59,039 bases of DNA from Tulasnella sp. 424. Taxonomy: Eukaryota; Basidiomycota; Agaricomycetes; Cantharellales; Tulasnellaceae. A program made the position numbers and the translations under genes. Shown here one piece after another: positions 45,846 through 56,554 of the stretch. Below the pieces are notes generated by a model. That model did not search any database and had not been told where the DNA came from. It worked only from the letters and a program-made list of their open reading frames with translations. Location of the stretch: contig WSUB01000217.1 in assembly GCA_019633425.1 (NCBI GenBank), forward strand, positions 1 through 59,039, in the 5' to 3' direction. Positions within the stretch are counted from its first letter, which is position 1. Each line of letters opens with the position of its first letter.

Positions 45846-48600
45846 ATGCAACAAGACGACAATCACGATGCCGGGCCTTCCGCGTTGCGTGACTCGCCGT
45901 CAGATTCAGAACACGATACCTCCCTCGGTGCATTCCCGCCGAGCGCTAAGCTGGTACGTCCTTCCCGAGCCTCAAGTACAACTTCAATGACTCACCCGAC
46001 TACTTTTCTTCATAGAGGGATAAGCTCAACAAGCTTGCAAATTGGCGAATTGATCTCTCCTCTATCGAATTCGTCAAGGACGCCCCCGAGTCGCATGGAG
46101 GTTTTGCAACGGTTTCACGGGGCCTTTTGGCCACTCCCTCCAGTATTCAACACAAAACGAGCCAATCCGATCCGACCAAAAAAGACAGTCTCGACTCACC
46201 TGGTCCTGCTGGAGAAGCCTTTCCGCAGCGGAAGGTCCGTGCAACTCTACATTTCGTGCCATTGACAGAAACGATGAGCGGCTCATCAATTCAACCTTAC
46301 AGGATGTAGCAGTGAAGAAAATGCACGTGCCAGATGGCCCAGCAGATGGCCCAGCGCGGATATTAGGGGTAAGAGGACTTCGACCAATCACGTAGTGGTT
46401 TCAGCGCTAAGGTCTTTCGGTTCAGTTGGCCCTCAGGGAAGCCGAATTCCTGGTTGGACTTTCTGATGAAAACATCATTGAACTCGAAGGATTCGTCGAG
46501 GACTTGTTCAACAATGTAGTCTGGCTGGTGTTTCCCTGGGCGGAGAACGGAAACTTGAAGAATTTTATCGCGTCAGCAGAATGGGAAATCCCCGAACGAA
46601 TATGGCTGGTACGATCGAACTAATTTTCTTCGACCCACCTCTGACACTTTGCATTCCAGATTGATGACGTAGCTAGAGGAGTCGAATACCTCCATAGCCA
46701 ACAACCCCCAATCCGTCACGGCGACCTCAAATCTGTATGTCCTGAGAGCATCATATTGAACCACTAGCAAACATCGCTTTGACTTTGCAGATAAACATAT
46801 TGGTCAACTCAGAGTACCGCGCGGTGATTACCGACTTTGGATCTGCTCGCCGTCAAACAACCGAGGATCTCGACGAGGAAACAAGTCATGCTGAAAACAA
46901 ACCGCCACCAGCCCTGTCGCTTGAACCAGCGTTCTGCGGTGCGACCAATACCATGACCTTAACACTGAAAGGTGATCATTTCACTCTTCGTTGGGCCGCT
47001 CCGGAGCTGTTGCACAAAAAGAAAGCTACCCTTGCGACCGATATCTGGGCATTCGGATGTGTAGTATATGAGGTAAATTTCAGGTCCTATTTCATGGTCA
47101 CTGCGATCGAGTCTCAAATATGAGCTCCGAAATAGGTGATGACCAACTCGATTCCGTTTCAAGACATCGACGTGGACAACGCCGTCATAATACGGGTCGT
47201 TACGGGGAATCTCCCTTCCATCACGGATGAGGCTCGCATGGCATTGATTAAGGCACTGTGTTCCCTCGCACTTGAATGCTGGAGTGAGGACCACCGGAAA
47301 CGACCGGCTGCCGAGGATTGCCGAAAGGAAATCAGCTGGATGGTGAGTCGTGCTGATCTAGGGTCAATGAAATGCAATTCACCGAAGTTTTACATAGCCG
47401 ATGATTCGGCCAAACCCGATGCAGACCGCGGATGCAGCCGCTTGTAGAGCTCGCTCCCCAGCGCTTCTGATGCAACTGGGAGTTATGTACCGGAGGCAGG
47501 GTGACTACGTGAACGCGTCGGACCTCTTCAGCGAGGCTCTGGGTAGCTATAAAGTAGTCGGCGACAGCGAGGGAGAGGCCACAGCCCTGATCCAGCTAGC
47601 GAGTGTACATCGGCTTCAAGACGAGTACAGCCAGGCCGTCAAATTCTATTCCGAGGCCCTCCAAATCCTCACCGACATCGGCGGCAGAAAAGGGAGAGCT
47701 GAGGCACTTTGGGGTCTCGCCGAGGTGCATCGACATCAAAACGAGTACAGCCAGGCCGTGACATTCTACACCGAGGCTCTCCAAATCCGCACCGACATCG
47801 GCGACAGGCAAGGGAGAGCTGACGGTCTTGTAGGTCTCGCTGACGTGCATCGGCTTCGAAACGAATACAGCCAGGCCGTCGCATTCTACACCGAGGTCCT
47901 CCAAATCCGCACCGACATCGGCGACAGGCAAGGGAGAGCTTATGCTCTTTGGGGTCTCGCTGGTGTGCATCGGCTTCAAGCCAACTACCACCAGGCCGTC
48001 ACATTCTACTCCGAGGCCCTTCAAATCCGCACCGACATTGGCGACAGACTCGGGAGAGCTGAGGCTCTTTGGGGTATCGCTGAAGTGCATCGGCTTCGAG
48101 ACGAGTACAGCCAGGCTGTCTCATTCTACACCGAGGCCCTCCAAATCCGCACCGACATCGGCGACAGGAAAGGGAGAGCCGACGCTCTTTGGGGTCTCGC
48201 CGAGGTGCATCGACATCAAAACGAGTACAGCCAGGCCGTGGTATTTTACTCGGAGGGCCTTCAAATCTGTACCGACATCGGCGATAGGCAGGGGAGAGCC
48301 GACGCTCTTTGGGGGCTCGCTGAGGTTCATCGGCTTCAAAACCAGTACAGCGAGGCCATCCAGCTCTTCTCCGAAGCTCTGCAAATTCAAATCGATATTG
48401 GTGACAGAGATGGAACAGCCTGGACTTTGATGTGCCTTGGCGACGTCCATCGCGACCAGGACCAGCACGAAGACGCAACACGCCTTTATGAACAGGCTGC
48501 CGGAATTTTTAGAGAGATCGGAAATACTTCGGATGAAGAGGAGGCATTATCCTGCGCCGCTCAGGCTCGTCAACAACTCGAACCCGCACAGACTGAATAA
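45846..48600 (+). CDS. KTPR-E: kinase domain fused to nine TPR units
   Basis: Eight-exon paralogue beginning MQQDDNHDAGPSALRDSPSD. Kinase: HGGFATVSRGLL loop, VAVKKM with the GPADGPAR duplication, REAEFLVGLSDENI (His of the usual SHEN changed to Asp), HGDLKS/INILVN, ITDFGSARR, RWAAPELLHKK, DIWAFGCVVYE (Phe for Leu), RKRPAAED. Catalytic Lys, Glu and both Asp are intact. Exon 8 encodes nine units (47464-48543). Units 3 and 7 share the rare HRHQNEYSQAV segment, a sign of block duplication or conversion inside the array. It ends ARQQLEPAQTE. Very close relative of KTPR-F, with which it shares both flanks. Confidence 0.88.
47464..48543 (+). repeat. KTPR-E TPR array, 9 units of 120 bp
   Basis: Nine in-register units; the DNA of several units is almost identical (ATCCGCACCGACATCGGCGA occurs repeatedly). 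Confidence 0.9.
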
Positions 48601-48764
48601 CGACGTTTCGGCAAGACATTCCGAAGTCGACCGAGATTCATTTCTTGAAACCCGATTGTAATTCATGTTACGCGTATGCATGTTGTCGTACAAAATTGTA
48701 ATCTATGTGCGGTCTTCTCTAAGATAGTGGAACTCCCTACGGCTTGGTTACGGTCGGTTCCCAT

Positions 48765-49290
48765 CATGCATTCGATTCGATTAGTTCGGGGTGCCACCAG
48801 GCCAAGTAATCTTTGATGAAGTCATGGAGCTCGTCGGGGAGCTCGAAGCATCTGGGACTTCCGCCAACGACTAAAGGAAAAGCAGTAGGTGAGGTCGTGC
48901 TCGCCTGCGGGGGGTCACGTTGATGCTTAACTTGGTTATATGCATTAAGCGATCGACTTCGTCTTCGCTTCATCTGGGAACACGGTGGACTCTGTTCAGT
49001 TAATACTGCGCTCTCATAGTTCTCAGCATTGGGAAGTTGTTGCAAGAAGCATGGGTTCTAGATGACGAGGGCCTGAAGTGCGCACGACAGGTTCCGGATT
49101 GACATTTAAGTCGAATTGAACTGAAGTGAATGAAAATTGGACGAGCGTTCACGACGTTACAGTATAATCTTCGCCGTCCATGTTCTTCAACACGTTACTC
49201 GTAGCAGCCGACCCGCTCCCAAAAGCCATACCGATATTCTTTGTTCTTGTCAAAGGGATTCGGGCATGCAACCTCTAATGGGAAAACACA
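48765..49290 (-). pseudogene. Alternative NADH dehydrogenase relic N3
   Basis: Minus-strand fragments: the GSGSAATSNVLKNMDGEDYT type start near 49160-49240 (degraded first GxGxxG motif) and VVGGSPRCFELPDELHDF then WWHPELIESNA near 48775-48880. The centre of the protein is deleted compared with N2 and N4. Confidence 0.65.
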
Positions 49291-49639
49291 AAAAGGTGGC
49301 GGTCGTGCCAAGGACAGGTGACCACGCCCGCAGGTGGACAACGCTCAGCGTCATTGGGCCGGTTTTGGGATGGCATATTGAGTCTCCATAGCGAAAGATC
49401 GATCGGGTATGTCGTAAATGGCCTTGAGGAGGTGATGGTGGACTCTTCCGGGAAGATCGAGGGCTGCACGTGGAGTTGCAACTTGTCCTCCTCCGGTTTT
49501 AGACAGACCCGAAACGACTGGTTGTCCTCTCGACTGCCCGGGCTGTTCAATACAATGATTCAATACAATTACGTCACCGTACAAGTCCGTAGAGGAACAT
49601 TCGATCGAGCTACCTGATATCCTGTTTCGTCAGACCTAC

Positions 49640-50262
49640 GACCTATCTATTCCGGTCAATTGGTGAAGCAAGATCACACTCGACACCCTACATATGCATG
49701 TTTGGAGTGGTTCCACTTCGGAGCGTCATTGACGAGACAGAGAGCCCATCAGCGCTGACGGAAGGGCTGATAGGCAGTCCCCCAAGGATCTTGAGGTTCA
49801 AAACACTCCGTGGTTTGGTGGAAAGATGTGGGCGAGCCCAACATGCGTGCGGTGTTGAGCTGGTTCAGCAGGTAAAGTAAGCCATGTTGGAAAGAAGGCC
49901 GGTGATCTAGTGTGCGTGAATTAGGGGATCAGAGAGGGTGTGTGTCGGAAAGGGGAAGGGAGCGTACTGGAACATCGACCTTGCGGAACATAGCCACATC
50001 TTCTTTGGCGTCGGCGGGAGCGATATCTTGAGGTTTCCATACGATTACAGCAGTTGAACGCGCGCGAACCACGGGAAAACACTTCAGATGTCCATGTAGG
50101 TTGTACAAATTAAGTGGCGAACGTACCCTCAGCTTGCACTGGCTGACCAGGGTTACTGGACATCGCCGGCTCCGGCTTCACCACCACGACCTCTCCAATC
50201 AAGCTCGAGCAGAAGCTGTTGAGAGACTTTTGAATCGCCGATGCAACTGCGATACCGTCAGT
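49640..50262 (-). pseudogene. Gene X relic 2 (best-preserved frame)
   Basis: Minus strand. Here the first piece stays open: SAIQKSLNSFCSSLIGEVVV, then KPEPAMSSNPGQPVQAE, then an intron, then the SAVIVWKPQDIAPADAKED and VAMFRKVDVP exon. The splice sites agree with the other two copies. No family is recognised; downstream coding is unclear. Confidence 0.48.
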
Positions 50263-50313
50263 CTAGGGTGAGCATAAACTCGGGTGAACATGCATTATTG
50301 CAACGGTTTGAAA

Positions 50314-50525
50314 CGAACTTTTGCTCACGTGCATCCCAACCTTTCCCAAATCACCAACCCAACGAACTCCACACTCGAAACACTTCCGAATGGTCCATCG
50401 ACGTCTTGAACCCGGCTCAATCAACGAACTTTTGTTCACGTGCATCCTCAATCACCACCCCAACGAACTCCACACTCGAAACACTTCCCAATGGTCCATC
50501 GACGTCTTGCACCCGGCTCAATCAG
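50314..50525. repeat. Tandem direct repeat, about 110 and 100 bp
   Basis: The block from GAACTTTTGCTCACGTGCAT (50315) through CCCGGCTCAATCA is repeated from 50426, with a short internal deletion in the second copy. The equivalent site in the D-E spacer (about 42500-42600) has one copy. Confidence 0.8.
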
Positions 50526-50639
50526 CTCCACACGACCTTCCTCTGGAAAGACTTAATCCTCTAGTCGCGGTGGACGTTGATCCCCGACCCCTGCCAGTGG
50601 TTGGCCCGTTCATCTCAACCTACGCGTCGTTCGTCCCTC

Positions 50640-51239
50640 CGAAACGACGTTCGGCTCCAAGGCTGAGTGTAGTTGAGAAAGGTGACGGGGTGAGGGAGAG
50701 TAGTGACGTGAGCAGGCTCCGGGATGGCTACGCCCTCTTAAATCCTTGAAAGCATCCTGGGGCGGTTTGGCGTAGGTGCTTCCTTCTCTAGCATCTGTTC
50801 CCTCTAGCGACGCGACGTTTGCTGAGGGCCCAAGAGCGCGTTTTGAAGGGGGAGCGAAGACGAAGTCTACGTTGGTCGTTTTCGAGCTTGTACCGTTGAG
50901 GATTTGTTCAGCGAAGAAGCTTGAGGGAACATTGAATGCGATTCGGTTTTGCTGCTGAGATGAAGATGGCATCGCTTGCAGGTGTCGGGGTTGCATATAA
51001 TCGAGAAGAGACGTCTGTTTCTGAGCATTCAGGCCAGAGGATGCCGGAAACGAATCGGCCGAACGAAGCGTAGGAGGTTGAATCGATTCCAGGGATACAG
51101 TGAAGGAGATGGGACCTGGACAGCAGAAAGACGGCTTGGCTTCATTCTTTGGGGCTTGCATCGGTCTCGTAATGATGCTGACCTGTATTATGGGACCAAA
51201 CCGAACCGATGCACCGTACTTCGCTCAGGCAGGGTGAGC
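50640..51239 (-). pseudogene. G7 relic 3 (upstream of KTPR-F)
   Basis: Near twin of relic 2: FNVPSSFFAEQILNGTS, LGPSANVASLEGTDA and FKDLRGR followed directly by the region corresponding to G7 EPVHATTP. It carries the same deletion junction and lacks the C-terminal half. Confidence 0.72.
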
Positions 51240-53752
51240 AGAAGGTGGAACGCATGACGTTCGAAAAGCAACCTCCTTTCCCCCACTATCCGGCTTCACC
51301 CGGTTGACATTGGACTCGACTGCATCGGCTTTGAGACGACTCTCTTTGCCGCATTGTTTTTGGTGGCTCGCAAGATAGTACGTCGCGTATCCTCGAGTGG
51401 ATCGCAGGCGTTCATCGGAACCGTCGAGCACGTCGATGATTTGCCGAGGAGAGCTGATGTCTTTCAAGTACAGTAAGTAGGATATTTCCGAGTGCTTGAC
51501 GAGGACAGGGCGCGCACACGGGACTGGGGTTAACGATGGTTCAGATTGAAAGGGACACATGAAGGCGACCTCAGGGTTCAGCGGCGAATGGGGAACAAAA
51601 TTGTGAAAGCGACGCGGACGTTTCCCTCTCGTAAGAAAACGACTTGACATAGAACTCTGTCTAATTATCAGGTCAAAGTCAGTAACATTTTTCTGAGAGG
51701 ATTAATAAATGACTGAATGCTGTTATCCCTTGGAAGTATGCAATATCTCTGCGCACTGCACCGGGAGGTCCTTCCGTGATCTGGTTATTCCGAGACAGCA
51801 CCAATTCATTTTCGCCACATTCCCCCTCCAGAAATCCACCAGTCCTTGTCACTCGTCCACTCCTCTAGATCTCAGGCCGCGTATTCCCCGAAACGGGCTT
51901 CCTGGCAGAATCTACGTCCGAACTCTCGCATCCTCTCAGTTGCAAGTTGGCGACCGGGCGTCAGAGGCGACAGGGCTCTCGAACAGTTGTTGAAAGGAAT
52001 CGATATGAGCGAATCTAAAGCCGAAACTCAGGAGACAGATAGGGTCGAATCATCTGCTGCAAGCGACGGCGAGGAGTGGTTAATGCACCTGGTTGCTCCT
52101 TACTGAGGGGAAAGGCGATGTGGTCTTGGTAACTCTCGTTTGGACGGTCGAACGGACAAAACTAAGAAAACGTAGCGGTCAATAGACTTCGATTGGACAT
52201 GGACATGGATCGAGAAACGGTCCTTCACGTGAGTCATTCTGGTCTATATGCACGTTCTACCCCGTTTATACATCATCTCTTTGGCCTCTAGCAACAGGGC
52301 TACGGATGTTAGCCGAATTCTCACACTTGATTATTATCTAGATCATTGAGACTATGGAGGACACTGAAATAGTCGCTTGTATGGGCTTGCCTTGAAAACG
52401 ACTCGGAACAGCATCGTTTGTGGATCTCTTTGTTCTGAGAAATAGAGTCTATCTGGTGAGTGATATCCACCCCCTCGATAGTAGGCCATTACCTGATTGG
52501 TCTACCTCAAGCTGGCAAGAGGATCCTCTCGTCTCTGCTTGTCCAGCGGGGGCTTGTTGGGGGCTTTTCAGAGAGCTTCACATACGATGCCAATTTTTGG
52601 GAAGACCTCGACCTTTTGAACTGAAGGTTAGGATGGGGGAAACTGAAACATTCGAACCATCATGGGTATTCCTAGGTACTTCACGTTAGCGCTGAGCCAC
52701 TCTGATTCGTTACTCGTATTTTCATAATTTTCTAATATTGGACGAGCACTCATCACGAGGTGACAACCGAACCTTAATCATCACAACGTATTCGCCGGCT
52801 GTATTAGATATCGAACTATGTATTGTACGTCTGCGTGTGTTAAGAAAACAAAAACTTTGTACTTCAATCTGTGAGATGGTTTGCTCTTGGTACGAGGACC
52901 GAGTGCCGCCTTCTGATCTGCCATGTAACCGTCGTTGAGAATCTGGCTCGAGACTGGCACGCCGACGGAGATCTTAGTCCGACTGTTTCGACGCACCGAG
53001 CTCTGTGATTCCACTCGGAGCACCGACTTCCTTTTCTTGTGAGAGCGAGATGGCAAAGATTTAGAAGCTTAGAGGCTCCGGCGGATACTCTCACTTGGGA
53101 GATGGTGCTATGATGTTGCGGCTCTCGGGTTCTTGCTATAGCAGTGGAGAGCCCCTAAAATCAACTCACTCACCAGATGGGGTCATTTATAGTGTTGAAT
53201 GGGATGTGAGCGGTGTCCCCCTCAACGGAGGACAGGTGGAAACGTTGCAATCGTAGATAGGTTGAGGTTACCGGCCCCGTGTGGAGGGACATCACCGAAC
53301 GGAAGACAGGACAGAGCAGTCCGTTAATGAAATTGACGTTACAGCATTATCGATTTGGAGGAAATTTCCTCTTCAGTCTTGCGTGTGGTTGCGCACTGCA
53401 CCTTCCCTTATCTTGTGCTGCGTGACCGTGTGAGATGCCAACTGAATTCGCGACACCTCAACTTCATCCCAGGGACTTGCAAGCAACATTCAACAGAAGC
53501 TAAAAACGCCCGGCTACAAGACCAATTCGACTTGTCAAATATTATAAGCCTTGCGAAGAAGGGCAGGTAGAGACGCAAGCTGTCTCAGCTGGAGAAGACT
53601 CCTCCGTCCTTTTATTCCCCTCTCGTCCACGATCCACTACTCACTCCCCGTAAAAACACCATCAACTTCTCCCCTCCCTCCAACTCTCGACGAGAACCAA
53701 CCGAGAACGGCGACTCTTATCGACACCTAGCTTTTTTTGTGTGCAACCTCCT
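51240..53752. repeat. 5' module of KTPR-F (duplicate of the KTPR-E module)
   Basis: Non-coding flank matching 43336-45845 almost throughout, with small indels: two GGACAT copies instead of four, and a few bases around 52960-53110. It contains the conserved 15-mer. Confidence 0.7.
53420..53434 (+). promoter_or_regulatory. Conserved 15-mer upstream of KTPR-F
   Basis: GCGTGACCGTGTGAG, 319 nt before the ATG, same context as in KTPR-E. Confidence 0.35.
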
Positions 53753-56377
53753 ATGCAACAAGACGACAATCACGATGCCGGGCCTTCCGCGTTGCGTGAC
53801 TCGCCGGCAGATTCAGATCACGATACCTCCCCCGGTGCATTTCCGCCGAGCGCTAAGCTGGTACGTCCTTCCCAAGCCTCAAGTACAGCTTCAATGACTC
53901 ACCCAACTACTTTTCTTCATAGAGGGATAAGCTCAACAAGCTTGCAAACTGGCGAATTGATCTCTCCTCTATCGAATTCGTCAAGGACGCCCCCGAGTCG
54001 CATGGAGGTTTTGCAACGGTTTCACGAGCCCTTTTGGCCACTCCCTCCAGTATTCAACACAGAACGAGCCAATCCGATCCGACCAAAAAAGACAGTCTCG
54101 ACTCACCTGGTCCTGCTGGAGAAGCGTTTCCGCAGCGGAAGGTCCGTGCAACTCTACATTTTGTGCCATTGACAATGACGATGGGCGGCTCATCAATTCA
54201 ACCTTACAGGATGTAGCAGTGAAGAAAATGCACGTGCCGGATGGCCCAGCAGATAGCCCAGCGCGGATATTAGGGGTAAGAGGACTTCGACCAATCACGT
54301 AGTGGTTTCAGCGCTAAGGCCTTTCGGTTCAGTTGGCCCTCAGGGAAGCCGAATTCCTGGTTGGACTTTCTCACGAAAACGTCATTACGCTCGAAGGATT
54401 TGTCGAGGACTTGTCCAAGAATGTAGTCTGGTTGGTGTTTCCCTGGGCGGAGAAGGGAAACTTGAAGAAGTTTATCGCGTCAGCAGAATGGGAGATCCCC
54501 GAACGAATCTCGCTGGTACGATCTAACTACTCTTATTCCACCTACCCCTGACACTCTGCATTCTAGATTTACGACGTGGCGGTAGGGGTCGAATACCTCC
54601 ATAGCCAGCAACCCCCAATACGCCACGGCGACCTCAAATCCGTACGTTCTGAGAGTGTCATATCGAACCACTGGCAAACATCGCTCTGACTTTGCAGATA
54701 AACATATTGGTCAACTCCGAGTACCGAGCGGTAATTACCGACTTTGGATCCGCTCGCCGTCAAACAACCGAGGCTCTCGACGAGGATACAGTTCATGCTC
54801 AAAACAAACCGCCACTAGCCCTGTCGCTTGAACCATCGTTCCGCGGTGCGACCAATACTATGACCTTAACCCTGAAGGGAGATCATTTCACTCTTCGTTG
54901 GGCTGCTCCGGAGCTGTTGCACAAGAAGAAAGCTACCCTTGCGATCGATATCTGGGCATTGGGATGTGTAGTGTATGAGGTAAAGTTCAGATCTTCTCTT
55001 ATGATCACGATCGAGTCTCAAGAATGAGCTCCGGAATAGGTGATGACAAACTCGATTCCGTTTCAAGACGTTGAGGTGGACAACGCTGTAATAATACGGG
55101 TCATTACGGGAAATCTCCCATCCATCTCGGATGACGCTCGCATGGCGCTGATTAAGGCACTATGCTCCCTCGCGCTTGCGTGCTGGAGCGAGGACCCCCA
55201 GAAACGACCAACTGCAGAGGACTGTCGAAAGTCAATCAATTGGATGGTGAGGAATCCTGATTTCGGGTCGACTATATGCAATTGACCAAACTTGATATAG
55301 CCTATGATTAGGCCAGAGCCGATTCGGACCGCGGACGCAGCCGCTTCTAGAGCTCGCTCTCCAGAGCTTCTGATGAAACTGGGAATTATGTACCGGCGGC
55401 AGGGTGACTACGTGAACGCGTCGGACCTCTTCACCAAGGCTCTGGGTAGCTACAGAGAGGTCGGCGATAGCAAAGGGACGGCCACGGTGCTGATTCAGCT
55501 GGCGAATGTGCATCTGTTTCAAGACGAGTACAGCCAAGCCGCGGCACTGTACTCCGAGGCCCTTCAAATCCGCACCGACATTGGCGACAGCCTAGGGAGA
55601 GCGTCCGCTCTGCAAGGTCTCGGTGAGGTGCATCGGCTTCGAGCCGAATACAGCAAGGCTGTGACATTCTACACCGAGGCCCTCCAAATCCGCACCGACA
55701 TCAAGGACAGAAAAGGGAGAGCCGACGCTCTTTGTGGTCTCGCTGAGGTGTATCTGCTTCAAGACGAGTACAGCCAGGCCGTCTCATTCTACACCGAGGC
55801 CCTCCAAATCCGCACCGACGTCGGCGACAGGCAAGGGAGAGCCGACGCTCTTTTTGGTCTCGCTGAGGTGCATCGGCTTCAAGACGAGTACAGCCAGGCC
55901 GTCTCATTCTACACCGAGGCCCTCCAAATCCGCACCGACATCGGCGACAGGAAAGGGAGAGCCGACGCTTTTTGGGCTCTCGCTGAGGTGCATCGGCTTC
56001 AAAACGAGTACAGTCAGGCCATCACATTCTACTCGGAGGACCTCCAAATCCGCACCGACATCGGCGACAGACTCGGGAGAGCCGACTCTCTTTGGGGTCT
56101 TGCTCAGGTGCATCGGCTCCAAAAACAGTACAGCCAGGCCATTCAGCTTTTCTCCGAAGCCCAGCAGATTCAAATCGATATTGGCGACAGAGATGGAACA
56201 GCCTGGACCATGATGTGCCTTGGCGACGTCCATCGCGACCAGGACCAGCACGAAGACGCAACACGCCTTTATGAACAGGCTGCCGCAATTTTTGGAGAAA
56301 TCGGAAATACTCAGCGTGCAGAGCAGGCATTATCCCGCGCCGCCGCGGCTCGTCAACAACTCGAACCAGCAGACTGA
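53753..56377 (+). CDS. KTPR-F: kinase domain fused to eight TPR units
   Basis: Eight-exon paralogue starting MQQDDNHDAGPSALRDSPAD. Kinase: HGGFATVSRALL, VAVKKM, REAEFLVGLSHENV, HGDLKS/INILVN, ITDFGSARR, RWAAPELLHKK, DIWALGCVVYE, QKRPTAED; catalytic residues intact. The activation segment differs slightly from E (FRGATNT for FCGATNT). Exon 8 has eight units (55367-56326), two of which are recent tandem duplicates (55741-55860 and 55861-55980). It ends AAARQQLEPAD. Last member of the cluster in the window; its 3' spacer repeats relics N and X and then similarity stops. Confidence 0.88.
55367..56326 (+). repeat. KTPR-F TPR array, 8 units of 120 bp
   Basis: Eight in-register units. The 120-bp windows 55741-55860 and 55861-55980 differ at 8 positions by my count, the closest neighbouring pair I checked. 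Confidence 0.9.
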
Positions 56378-56554
56378 ATAATGATGTTTCGGCGAGAGAT
56401 TCCGAGATCGACCAAGGTTCATTTCTTGAAACCCGATTGTAATTCATGTAACGCGTGTTGTTGTACAAAATCGTAATCTATGTACGGTGCTCTCTAACGT
56501 AGTGGAACTCCATACGGCTTGGTTACGTTCGGTTCGCATCATGCATTCGATTCA

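Noticed and set aside
17367..56377. KTPR genes as NLR-like STAND receptors
   Set aside because: No Walker A/B pair, NACHT or NB-ARC segment lies between the kinase and TPR parts or in the heads; the fusion is direct.
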